This document shows, in pieces, positions 54,408 through 64,000 of a stretch of 64,000 nt of DNA. Source of the DNA: Methylotenera_A sp963701715 (GTDB lineage: Bacteria > Pseudomonadota > Gammaproteobacteria > Burkholderiales > Methylophilaceae); contig CAVPAX010000002.1 of NCBI GenBank assembly GCA_963701715.1, positions 159,446-223,445 of the forward strand. Direction: 5' to 3'. Positions within the stretch are counted from its first letter, which is position 1. Every line of letters begins with the position of its first letter. The translations under genes were made by a program, and so were the position numbers. Under the pieces are notes generated by a model that had not been told where the DNA came from, did not search any database, and saw only the letters and a program-made list of their open reading frames with translations.

Positions 54408-57400
54408 CTAGTCAGTAATCAATTTATTATTTGTGAGCAGATTTTGAATAATTGCTTGATCGTCTGCAAAGCCAGTAACCAAATCAACACCTGTCAATGT
54501 GATTTTTTGGACATCTTTCGCAGGACTAAATCCATTTGAGAATCCACCATTATCACTAATGTGAATAACCGTGTTAGCGCCTACCACTTCAAAATGTAAG
54601 TATGAAGCCAAGTTGCCAGAGTCCACTCCGGTATGACTTTCACCTGAGAGCAAATCTCGCAAATCAAGCACATCACCACCTGATCCTGCTGCCGCAGGGT
54701 CAAAATCAGTAATCACATCGGTTGCCGGCGCGCTTGTGGTACCTCTATCGGCAAGTTCCCATCTAAACGTATCAACAACACCCATGCTGCCACCGGTTAA
54801 GGTGTCGTTCCCGGCACCGCCTAGAATTACATCCGCACCCAAGCCGCCATTAATGATGTCATTACCTGCGCCACCAGAAATATAGTCATCGCCATCATTA
54901 CCACTCAGGATATCATTGCCGTCATCACCATAAATTTGATCTTTTCCCGTGCCGCCTGTGATTATGTCATTACCGGCATTACCGTAAAGTTGGTCATCAT
55001 TGGCTCCACCATCTATCGTGTCATTACCATCACCGCCACGTACAATGTCATAGCCTGCACCTGCGTTAATCGTATCATCGCCAGCAAAGCCTGAAATATT
55101 TTCGTTTCTTCCAGTACCATTAATCGTGTTATTGGCAGATGTTCCAGCAATGTCATCAATGATATTGTTGAGTGTCAAAATCGCATTGGATGTATCGCCG
55201 TCTGTATCAGTAATTGTGTAGCTGATGACTTCCGCTGCTGGTGCAGGCGTACCTGCGGTATCCAGAATAGTAGAATATCTCACTGCTGATATGCTGCCGT
55301 ATGCACCAGGATACGAGCCCACACCTCCAGCATCAATCACAATCTTGCCAATGCCGGTAAGGCTTGCAGGCAGAACCACATTACCTTCAAGATTACTTGC
55401 AAATTGACCAATCAAGTCACCATGCACGTTATAGACGTTGTAATTGAAAGCGTTGGTACCGCCAAGATTACTATTCGATGTATCGACAGTAATCGTCACT
55501 CCCTGAACACCATGAGGATGGAGGCTGGTATCAAAAGTGATGACTAAACTTTCAAGGCTATCAATCCGGGTGTTCGTATTGCCTACAATACCCACACCAT
55601 CTGCGTTAGGTGTATTAATAGCCGCACTGCCTTCTGCCGCACTTGTTCTTGCGATGCCGGTTAATGCCATGCCTGCTGTTGCAGCCGTTGTCACCAAGGC
55701 AGCACTTGTAAGCGTGTAATTGGTAGAAGCTCCAGTCACATTAGTCGAAAGCTCTGCTGTAGGCGGTGCATATCTATAGTACCCATCTTCATTAAACACC
55801 AAGGAAGACCCATTCGTTGCATGTGTCCAAGAAAGCGTATTAACGCCTCCGATAGTGGTAACTGTATAAGTACCGCCAAGCGCAGCCGTAGAACCAACAA
55901 CAGCAGTAAGATTAAAAGTGACACCCTTGAATACAATGGAGCTCACAGCCCCATTATCACCGGGATTATCTTCACCGGAACGTCCTGTGCTAAATGAAGT
56001 TAATTGTAAACTATCGCCTCCATCAGTGCCGATTGCAGAAATCACATTACCCTCAAAGAATGAAGCATTACCCATCAGAGTATCTACGTCGTTATTGGCT
56101 TCTGGTTTACCATCTACAATCTGGATGGTTTGTTTACCAGAAGCTGTATCACCATCACCATCTGTCGCAACAAAGTTAATATCAAATTGTTCCCCCTCAG
56201 TTGCAAAACCGGCTGTTTGATAGGTATATTCGCCCGTTGTAAAGTTAAATATCAAAATACCATCTTCAAACCCATTGGCATTATTTAGAGTGAGCATATT
56301 ACTTGTTAACGGGAAACCCGTTTGAGGCGTTCCACCACCAACAACAGTAATTTGACCGGTTGTTGGGTTGTAGTTAAATGTAACGTCAGCATCAGGAACA
56401 TTGTCACCATTGGTGTCAAGGCGCATAACCAAGCTACTGATATAACCGCCATCTGCACCAAAATTCAGGCTAGAGCTTGCGGTACTGCCCGCAACAGAGC
56501 CACCGAAACTTGTAGGCACAGAAGCCAGCAATACGTCATCAAGTGTTGCAACGTTAGTCACAATAATCGCAGCGTCTTTTACACCACTGCCGTCGCTATC
56601 CACGTTGTGAATATTATTGAGTTCCGTTGGGTTAGAAATGTCTGATGCAATACCAATTGCATAAGACTTTATGCCATTGGTCGTTATGAAATTACGATAA
56701 CCATTTGCAGCAGGATCGGTCGTGTCACCAACTGTAGGTACGCCATCAGAAATAAAGTAAACAGTGTTATTTTCTGAAGTATTTACCACGCCCATTGAGG
56801 TCATCACTTGCGTCAACGCAGCTTCGTAATTAGTGCCCCCGCCAACCGCAAAATTAAGAGGATTATTAAGCGCATTAATAGCATCTGCAGCAGTATTATA
56901 TGTACCTCTATCTGCGGCAGTAGCATCAAAATCAATTAATGTGACACTGATATTGCCACCTTGGCTAAAATACTCGTTAATTACTGCAGCCACAGCCAAC
57001 TGAGTGGCTTGCAAGCGGTTCATAATTGTCACTGTACCATCTGCGGCCACGCTCTTCACCTCGCCATCCATACTGCCAGAGCTATCAATCACAAAAACTA
57101 GATTAGTATCAGGCAAGGTAGCAGTCTGAACCTGAACAATCGCGTTTTGCACAGTAGGTACATCATCTACCACATCAACTGTCAGGGTTGAATTATCCAC
57201 TTCGCCTGAGACCGAGTTAGTTAACGTATAATTCATGGTAAAGCTATCGTTAGTGCCTGCACCATCTGTGGTTCTGCCGACTAAATCAACCACATAATCA
57301 CCCTTAACATTGGCACCAAAGTCTTGCGTGTAAACTGTTATGGTTGCGATTGCGCGTGAGCCGCTTGTTGTATCTGTAACGGTAACAGTCACCACACCAT

Positions 57401-60400
57401 TGCCATCTGGCGCAGAAGCTGTAACCGTACCACCTGTAATAGTGCCGCCAGAGATTGTGAGATTACTAAAACCACTTACACCAGTATCGTTGGCTAACAA
57501 ATTACCCGTTGCTCTCTCAATAGTTTGCGCCTCTTGCGTTCCGCCGGCTTGAGCACCAATGGCATTGATGCCAGACTCATAAACCGTAGCTGTGTCGTTA
57601 TTTGTAGTAGTGGTAGTATCATAGTTCATGGTAAGCGTAGCACTTGAGGTGTCGCCGTCACTATCAGTCAAGGTATATGTAAACACGTCGGAAACACCAG
57701 ATGGCTCTGGAATTACAGTAATGCCATCTACTCTGTAATGACTTCCTGCGGCAGTAGAGCGCACTACCACATAACTAAATGCCGTACCAGAAGATATATT
57801 GATGTTTGTTAAACCATCCGCATCACCTGCGGTCGTACCGGATGACACTATTGTCCCAGCCGCGTTATAGGTTTCCCATGTCGCTACTTCACCAGTAAAT
57901 AAATTACTTAACGCGATACTGGTAGATTTAGAAGCAACACCTAAGCTAATGACAAGTTGCTCACCATTTTCTGTTCTATTGGTATTGGTATCACCTGCAT
58001 TTTGCTCGGCACCTACTCCATCATCTGCCTCACCTGCGTTCTCCTGGAATCTTGCTCTTGCAGCTGAAGTTGCATTTAGATTTGCTAAGTTCAATCCACT
58101 ATTCACATTACCTGCTGTGTTATAAGGCTCAGCAGTATCAAAACCATACAAATTGATACCTTGTGCCGTAAAGCTTGCTGTTCCTGTAGGATTTGTTACC
58201 ACACGCGCTGTCACGCCTGCTGTATAAGTGTAGCTGCCATCGTCTAAATCTATCGCCAAAGTACCATTATTGGTGACAATAGTGCGTACATTAGTTGTGC
58301 CATTCAAAGTATTTGAAATTTGCGTACCCGTCGTGAGCACCACATTGGTTAAATTAAATGGGCTATCTACATTAAGGGTATCTGCTGTAACACCGCCGGT
58401 TCCTGTAATCACATTGCCTGCCACAGTGCTCCCAATCCCTACGCTATCTACATCATTATTTGCAATTGGATTGGTATCAGTGATATTAATAGTAACTGTT
58501 GTCCATGCAGAATCTAAGCCGCCGTCATTGGCTTTGTAAGCAAAGCTATCAATATCTGGCGTTACATCTGCATGATTACGTACAGGTGCTGTGTAAGTAT
58601 ATGTGCCGTTTGCATTCATCACAATCGTGCCGCCCAGTACAGTGGTAATCGTGTTGATACCATTGGCTGCTAATGCATTTAGTCCGCTTGTGTTGGTTGC
58701 AAATTGAGAAACATTTAAAGCACTGCCCTCTACATCAGCATCATTCACCAGAACCGTTGATTGTAAAGTCGTTGTGCCCTCAATAGCAGTGTAATTATCC
58801 GTATTACCAACCGGTGCATCATTCACTGGCGTGATGCTTAAAGTGAGCGTTGAAGTATCAGTGCCGCCCACACCATCATTCACAGTGTAAGTGATAACAG
58901 GAATAACACCCGTGTAATCAGTTGCTGGTGCAAAACTGTAGCTACCGTTAGCATTAATGGTGATCGTACCTATACCTGCGATGGCATAGCCAGTGCCGAC
59001 TACAAATGGCCCCGGTTGACCTGCTACCGTAAAAGCGCTAATGGTGAGCGGATTACCATCGGCATCAGTAGCATTATTGAGTAAGTCGCCTGCCGCCCCA
59101 TTCGCTACCAATAATGTGACATCTTCGGTAACTACGTTAGTTTCATCACTGTCAACTGGTGCATCATTCACCGCAGCCACGTTGATGCTGACCGTCGCCG
59201 TCGAGGTGTCGCCATCCGCGTCAGTAATGGTGTAGGTGAAGCTGTCCGCGCCATTGTAATTGGCGTTCGGCGTGTAAGTGAAGGTGCCGTCAGGATTGAC
59301 CACGACCGTGCCGTTAGCGGCACCGGTCGCCAGTGACCAGACGTTGCCGCCGTCACCAGACGGCGTGTCGTTAGTACTGAGGTTGCCATTGAAGACGGTG
59401 TCTTCGGTGGCGTTGATGCTGTCTGCCACCGCTACCGGCAGGTCGTCGACCGCAGCCACGTTGATGCTGACCGTCGCCGTCGAGGTGTCGCCATCCGCGT
59501 CAGTAATGGTGTAGGTGAAGCTGTCCGCGCCATTGTAATTGGCGTTCGGCGTGTAAGTGAAGGTGCCGTCAGGATTGACCACGACCGTGCCGTTAGCGGC
59601 ACCGGTCGCCAGTGACCAGACGTTGCCGCCGTCACCAGACGGCGTGTCGTTAGTACTGAGGTTGCCATTGAAGACGGTGTCTTCGGTGGCGTTGATGCTG
59701 TCTGCCACCGCTACCGGCAGGTCGTCGACCGCAGCCACGTTGATGCTGACCGTCGCCGTCGAGGTGTCGCCATCCGCGTCAGTAATGGTGTAGGTGAAGC
59801 TGTCCGCGCCATTGTAATTGGCGTTCGGCGTGTAAGTGAAGGTGCCGTCAGGATTGACCACGACCGTGCCGTTAGCGGCACCGGTCGCCAGTGACCAGAC
59901 GTTGCCGCCGTCACCAGACGGCGTGTCGTTAGTACTGAGGTTGCCATTGAAGACGGTGTCTTCGGTGGCGTTGATGCTGTCTGCCACCGCTACCGGCAGG
60001 TCGTCGACCGCAGCCACGTTGATGCTGACCGTCGCCGTCGAGGTGTCGCCATCCGCGTCAGTAATGGTGTAGGTGAAGCTGTCCGCGCCATTGTAATTGG
60101 CGTTCGGCGTGTAAGTGAAGGTGCCGTCAGGATTGACCACGACCGTGCCGTTAGCGGCACCGGTCGCCAGTGACCAGACGTTGCCGCCGTCACCAGACGG
60201 CGTGTCGTTAGTACTGAGGTTGCCATTGAAGACGGTGTCTTCGGTGGCGTTGATGCTGTCTGCCACCGCTACCGGCAGGTCGTCGACCGCAGCCACGTTG
60301 ATGCTGACCGTCGCCGTCGAGGTGTCGCCATCCGCGTCAGTAATGGTGTAGGTGAAGCTGTCCGCGCCATTGTAATTGGCGTTCGGCGTGTAAGTGAAGG

Positions 60401-61924
60401 TGCCGTCAGGATTGACCACGACCGTGCCGTTAGCGGCACCGGTCGCCAGTGACCAGACGTTGCCGCCGTCACCAGACGGCGTGTCGTTAGTACTGAGGTT
60501 GCCATTGAAGACGGTGTCTTCGGTGGCGTTGATGCTGTCTGCCACCGCTACCGGCAGGTCGTCGACCGCAGCCACGTTGATGCTGACCGTCGCCGTCGAG
60601 GTGTCGCCATCCGCGTCAGTAATGGTGTAGGTGAAGCTGTCCGCGCCATTGTAATTGGCGTTCGGCGTGTAAGTGAAGGTGCCGTCAGGATTGACCACGA
60701 CCGTGCCGTTAGCGGCACCGGTCGCCAGTGACCAGACGTTGCCGCCGTCACCAGACGGCGTGTCGTTAGTACTGAGGTTGCCATTGAAGACGGTGTCTTC
60801 GGTGGCGTTGATGCTGTCTGCCACCGCTACCGGCAGGTCGTCGACCGCAGCCACGTTGATGCTGACCGTCGCCGTCGAGGTGTCGCCATCCGCGTCAGTA
60901 ATGGTGTAGGTGAAGCTGTCCGCGCCATTGTAATTGGCGTTCGGCGTGTAAGTGAAGGTGCCGTCAGGATTGACCACGACCGTGCCGTTAGCGGCACCGG
61001 TCGCCAGTGACCAGACGTTGCCGCCGTCACCAGACGGCGTGTCGTTAGTACTGAGGTTGCCATTGAAGACGGTGTCTTCGGTGGCGTTGATGCTGTCTGC
61101 CACCGCTACCGGCAGGTCGTCGACCGCAGCCACGTTGATGCTGACCGTCGCCGTCGAGGTGTCGCCATCCGCGTCAGTAATGGTGTAGGTGAAGCTGTCC
61201 GCGCCATTGTAATTGGCGTTCGGCGTGTAAGTGAAGGTGCCGTCAGGATTGACCACGACCGTGCCGTTAGCGGCACCGGTCGCCAGTGACCAGACGTTGC
61301 CGCCGTCACCAGACGGCGTGTCGTTAGTACTGAGGTTGCCATTGAAGACGGTGTCTTCGGTGGCGTTGATGCTGTCTGCCACCGCTACCGGCAGGTCGTC
61401 GACCGCAGCCACGTTGATGCTGACCGTCGCCGTCGAGGTGTCGCCATCCGCGTCAGTAATGGTGTAGGTGAAGCTGTCCGCGCCATTGTAATTGGCGTTC
61501 GGCGTGTAAGTGAAGGTGCCGTCAGGATTGACCACGACCGTGCCGTTAGCGGCACCGGTCGCCAGTGACCAGACGTTGCCGCCGTCACCAGACGGCGTGT
61601 CGTTAGTACTGAGGTTGCCATTGAAGACGGTGTCTTCGGTGGCGTTGATGCTGTCTGCCACCGCTACCGGCAGGTCGTCGACCGCAGCCACGTTGATGCT
61701 GACCGTCGCCGTCGAGGTGTCGCCATCCGCGTCAGTAATGGTGTAGGTGAAGCTGTCCGCGCCATTGTAATTGGCGTTCGGCGTGTAAGTGAAGGTGCCG
61801 TCAGGATTGACCACGACCGTGCCGTTAGCGGCACCGGTCGCCAGTGACCAGACGTTGCCGCCGTCACCAGACGGCGTGTCGTTAGTACTGAGGTTGCCAT
61901 TGAAGACGGTGTCTTCGGTGGCGT
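54408..61924 (-). CDS. Giant type I secreted RTX adhesin, C-terminal part (VCBS repeats, vWA, RTX)
   Basis: This frame ends at 54408 and is open from the frame break at 61924/61925; the first in-frame Met at 61814 is internal to a repeat, so this is the 3' part of a longer gene. From N to C: identical 93-residue cadherin/VCBS-type repeats (to about 59170), several different Ig-like or cadherin-like repeats (about 59170-57600), a von Willebrand A domain (about 57110-56500; MIDAS motif DSSGSMDG), further VCBS-like modules, RTX nonapeptides (about 55110-54780, GGxGNDxI pattern) and a C-terminal type I secretion signal region. The architecture matches LapA/BapA/SiiE-like adhesins used in attachment and biofilm. 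TolC follows downstream; no LapG, LapD, LapB or LapC gene is visible in the window. Confidence 0.88.
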
Positions 61925-64000
61925 GATGCTGTCTGCCACCGCTACCGGCAGGTCGTCGACCGCAGCCACGTTGATGCTGACCGTCGCCGTCGAGGTGTCG
62001 CCATCCGCGTCAGTAATGGTGTAGGTGAAGCTGTCCGCGCCATTGTAATTGGCGTTCGGCGTGTAAGTGAAGGTGCCGTCAGGATTGACCACGACCGTGC
62101 CGTTAGCGGCACCGGTCGCCAGTGACCAGACGTTGCCGCCGTCACCAGACGGCGTGTCGTTAGTACTGAGGTTGCCATTGAAGACGGTGTCTTCGGTGGC
62201 GTTGATGCTGTCTGCCACCGCTACCGGCAGGTCGTCGACCGCAGCCACGTTGATGCTGACCGTCGCCGTCGAGGTGTCGCCATCCGCGTCAGTAATGGTG
62301 TAGGTGAAGCTGTCCGCGCCATTGTAATTGGCGTTCGGCGTGTAAGTGAAGGTGCCGTCAGGATTGACCACGACCGTGCCGTTAGCGGCACCGGTCGCCA
62401 GTGACCAGACGTTGCCGCCGTCACCAGACGGCGTGTCGTTAGTACTGAGGTTGCCATTGAAGACGGTGTCTTCGGTGGCGTTGATGCTGTCTGCCACCGC
62501 TACCGGCAGGTCGTCGACCGCAGCCACGTTGATGCTGACCGTCGCCGTCGAGGTGTCGCCATCCGCGTCAGTAATGGTGTAGGTGAAGCTGTCCGCGCCA
62601 TTGTAATTGGCGTTCGGCGTGTAAGTGAAGGTGCCGTCAGGATTGACCACGACCGTGCCGTTAGCGGCACCGGTCGCCAGTGACCAGACGTTGCCGCCGT
62701 CACCAGACGGCGTGTCGTTAGTACTGAGGTTGCCATTGAAGACGGTGTCTTCGGTGGCGTTGATGCTGTCTGCCACCGCTACCGGCAGGTCGTCGACCGC
62801 AGCCACGTTGATGCTGACCGTCGCCGTCGAGGTGTCGCCATCCGCGTCAGTAATGGTGTAGGTGAAGCTGTCCGCGCCATTGTAATTGGCGTTCGGCGTG
62901 TAAGTGAAGGTGCCGTCAGGATTGACCACGACCGTGCCGTTAGCGGCACCGGTCGCCAGTGACCAGACGTTGCCGCCGTCACCAGACGGCGTGTCGTTAG
63001 TACTGAGGTTGCCATTGAAGACGGTGTCTTCGGTGGCGTTGATGCTGTCTGCCACCGCTACCGGCAGGTCGTCGACCGCAGCCACGTTGATGCTGACCGT
63101 CGCCGTCGAGGTGTCGCCATCCGCGTCAGTAATGGTGTAGGTGAAGCTGTCCGCGCCATTGTAATTGGCGTTCGGCGTGTAAGTGAAGGTGCCGTCAGGA
63201 TTGACCACGACCGTGCCGTTAGCGGCACCGGTCGCCAGTGACCAGACGTTGCCGCCGTCACCAGACGGCGTGTCGTTAGTACTGAGGTTGCCATTGAAGA
63301 CGGTGTCTTCGGTGGCGTTGATGCTGTCTGCCACCGCTACCGGCAGGTCGTCGACCGCAGCCACGTTGATGCTGACCGTCGCCGTCGAGGTGTCGCCATC
63401 CGCGTCAGTAATGGTGTAGGTGAAGCTGTCCGCGCCATTGTAATTGGCGTTCGGCGTGTAAGTGAAGGTGCCGTCAGGATTGACCACGACCGTGCCGTTA
63501 GCGGCACCGGTCGCCAGTGACCAGACGTTGCCGCCGTCACCAGACGGCGTGTCGTTAGTACTGAGGTTGCCATTGAAGACGGTGTCTTCGGTGGCGTTGA
63601 TGCTGTCTGCCACCGCTACCGGCAGGTCGTCGACCGCAGCCACGTTGATGCTGACCGTCGCCGTCGAGGTGTCGCCATCCGCGTCAGTAATGGTGTAGGT
63701 GAAGCTGTCCGCGCCATTGTAATTGGCGTTCGGCGTGTAAGTGAAGGTGCCGTCAGGATTGACCACGACCGTGCCGTTAGCGGCACCGGTCGCCAGTGAC
63801 CAGACGTTGCCGCCGTCACCAGACGGCGTGTCGTTAGTACTGAGGTTGCCATTGAAGACGGTGTCTTCGGTGGCGTTGATGCTGTCTGCCACCGCTACCG
63901 GCAGGTCGTCGACCGCAGCCACGTTGATGCTGACCGTCGCCGTCGAGGTGTCGCCATCCGCGTCAGTAATGGTGTAGGTGAAGCTGTCCGCGCCATTGTA
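59173..64000. repeat. Tandem array of 279-bp repeats encoding identical 93-residue adhesin modules
   Basis: The landmark GCAGCCACGTTGATGCTGAC recurs at 59173, 59452, 59731 and so on, every 279 bp, to 63915. One interval is 278 bp (61684 to 61962), because of a one-base deletion at 61924. There are 18 unit starts, so about 17 complete units, and the array continues past the window. By eye the units are identical except for the deletion. They look clearly richer in GC than the rest of the window. Identity beyond what coding constraint needs implies recent amplification or gene conversion. The copy number shown may be an assembly minimum. Confidence 0.95.
61925..64000 (-). CDS. Giant adhesin, upstream part of the same gene (runs past window end)
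   Basis: The frame is open to the window edge and consists only of the 93-residue repeat (VAVADSINATEDTVFNGNLS at unit start, TITDADGDTSTATVSI near the end). At 61924/61925 one T is missing compared with the other units (GCGTGATG against GCGTTGATG), so translation moves into a wrong frame and stops at 61664. Without the deletion it would join the frame of the C-terminal part without a break. The start and the N-terminal retention module are outside the window. If the deletion is real the adhesin is truncated before its vWA domain, RTX repeats and secretion signal, and would not be exported. Confidence 0.8.

Noticed and set aside
59173..64000. Periodic 78-residue ORFs on both strands in the repeat array
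   Set aside because: They are shadows of the adhesin frame in other registers, recurring with the 279-bp unit and without ribosome sites.
59173..64000. CRISPR-like array
   Set aside because: The repeats are 279 bp, directly adjacent with no unique spacers, and code for protein modules.

Overview
The window is a 64 kb piece of a Gram-negative chromosome. Gene families (PurT, Uup, HrpA, the dnaE-accA-tilS order, a Pil-Chp chemosensory cluster, a type I secreted RTX adhesin with a TolC partner), moderate-to-low GC and AT-rich spacers fit a betaproteobacterium, most likely Methylophilaceae (Methylotenera-like). That placement is inference from gene content, not from a marker search. No insertion sequence, prophage, integrase, rRNA or CRISPR was seen. 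Coding density is high and no gene-free stretch exceeds 300 bases; the longest are about 54127-54407, 23048-23296, 48147-48372 and 8508-8704.

Layout. 1-4600: the 3' part of an RhlE-type helicase, then on the minus strand a PAS-GGDEF-EAL protein, a truncated haemoglobin and purT. 4670-8700: a TonB-dependent receptor followed by an orphan NtrC-type response regulator, behind a candidate sigma-54 promoter and two palindromic operators, which suggests a self-contained regulatory loop. 8705-14590: tilS, accA and dnaE in one minus-strand run. 14687-23047: a twitching-type chemosensory operon, pilG-pilH-pilI-pilJ-chpA, with chpA split into two overlapping frames and no pilK or chpB. A FIST-domain sensor gene diverges from pilG, followed by tpx.

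25143-35903: a small membrane protein, a MazG-like pyrophosphohydrolase, a frame-disrupted RlmL-type rRNA methylase, a spermidine-synthase-like protein, an RNase II-family enzyme, a CobW GTPase, a TonB-like proline-rich protein and HrpA. 36002-43495: a GT-C/TPR membrane protein, a D,D-carboxypeptidase, a DUF3617-like protein, a methyltransferase, an RbgA/YlqF GTPase, a class III cyclase-like protein and a membrane GGDEF protein. 43620-50804: rep, uup, a two-TM ion channel, and a coupled pair of a GCS2-type ligase-like protein and an aspartoacylase-like hydrolase. 50965-52080: tRNA-Arg(CCU) and tRNA-Leu(UAA), around a PrxQ/Bcp peroxiredoxin and a small lipoprotein.

52222-64000: a TolC-family channel with an unusual C-terminal NTF2-like extension. 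Upstream of it lies a giant adhesin gene running off the window end, with RTX repeats, a von Willebrand A domain and an array of apparently identical 279-bp (93-residue) repeats interrupted by a one-base deletion. Surface behaviour is a common thread: type IV pili chemosensing, two cyclic-di-GMP enzymes and a type I secreted adhesin. Several single-base frame breaks (adhesin, rlmL, perhaps chpA) could be real or could be consensus errors; raw reads would decide.
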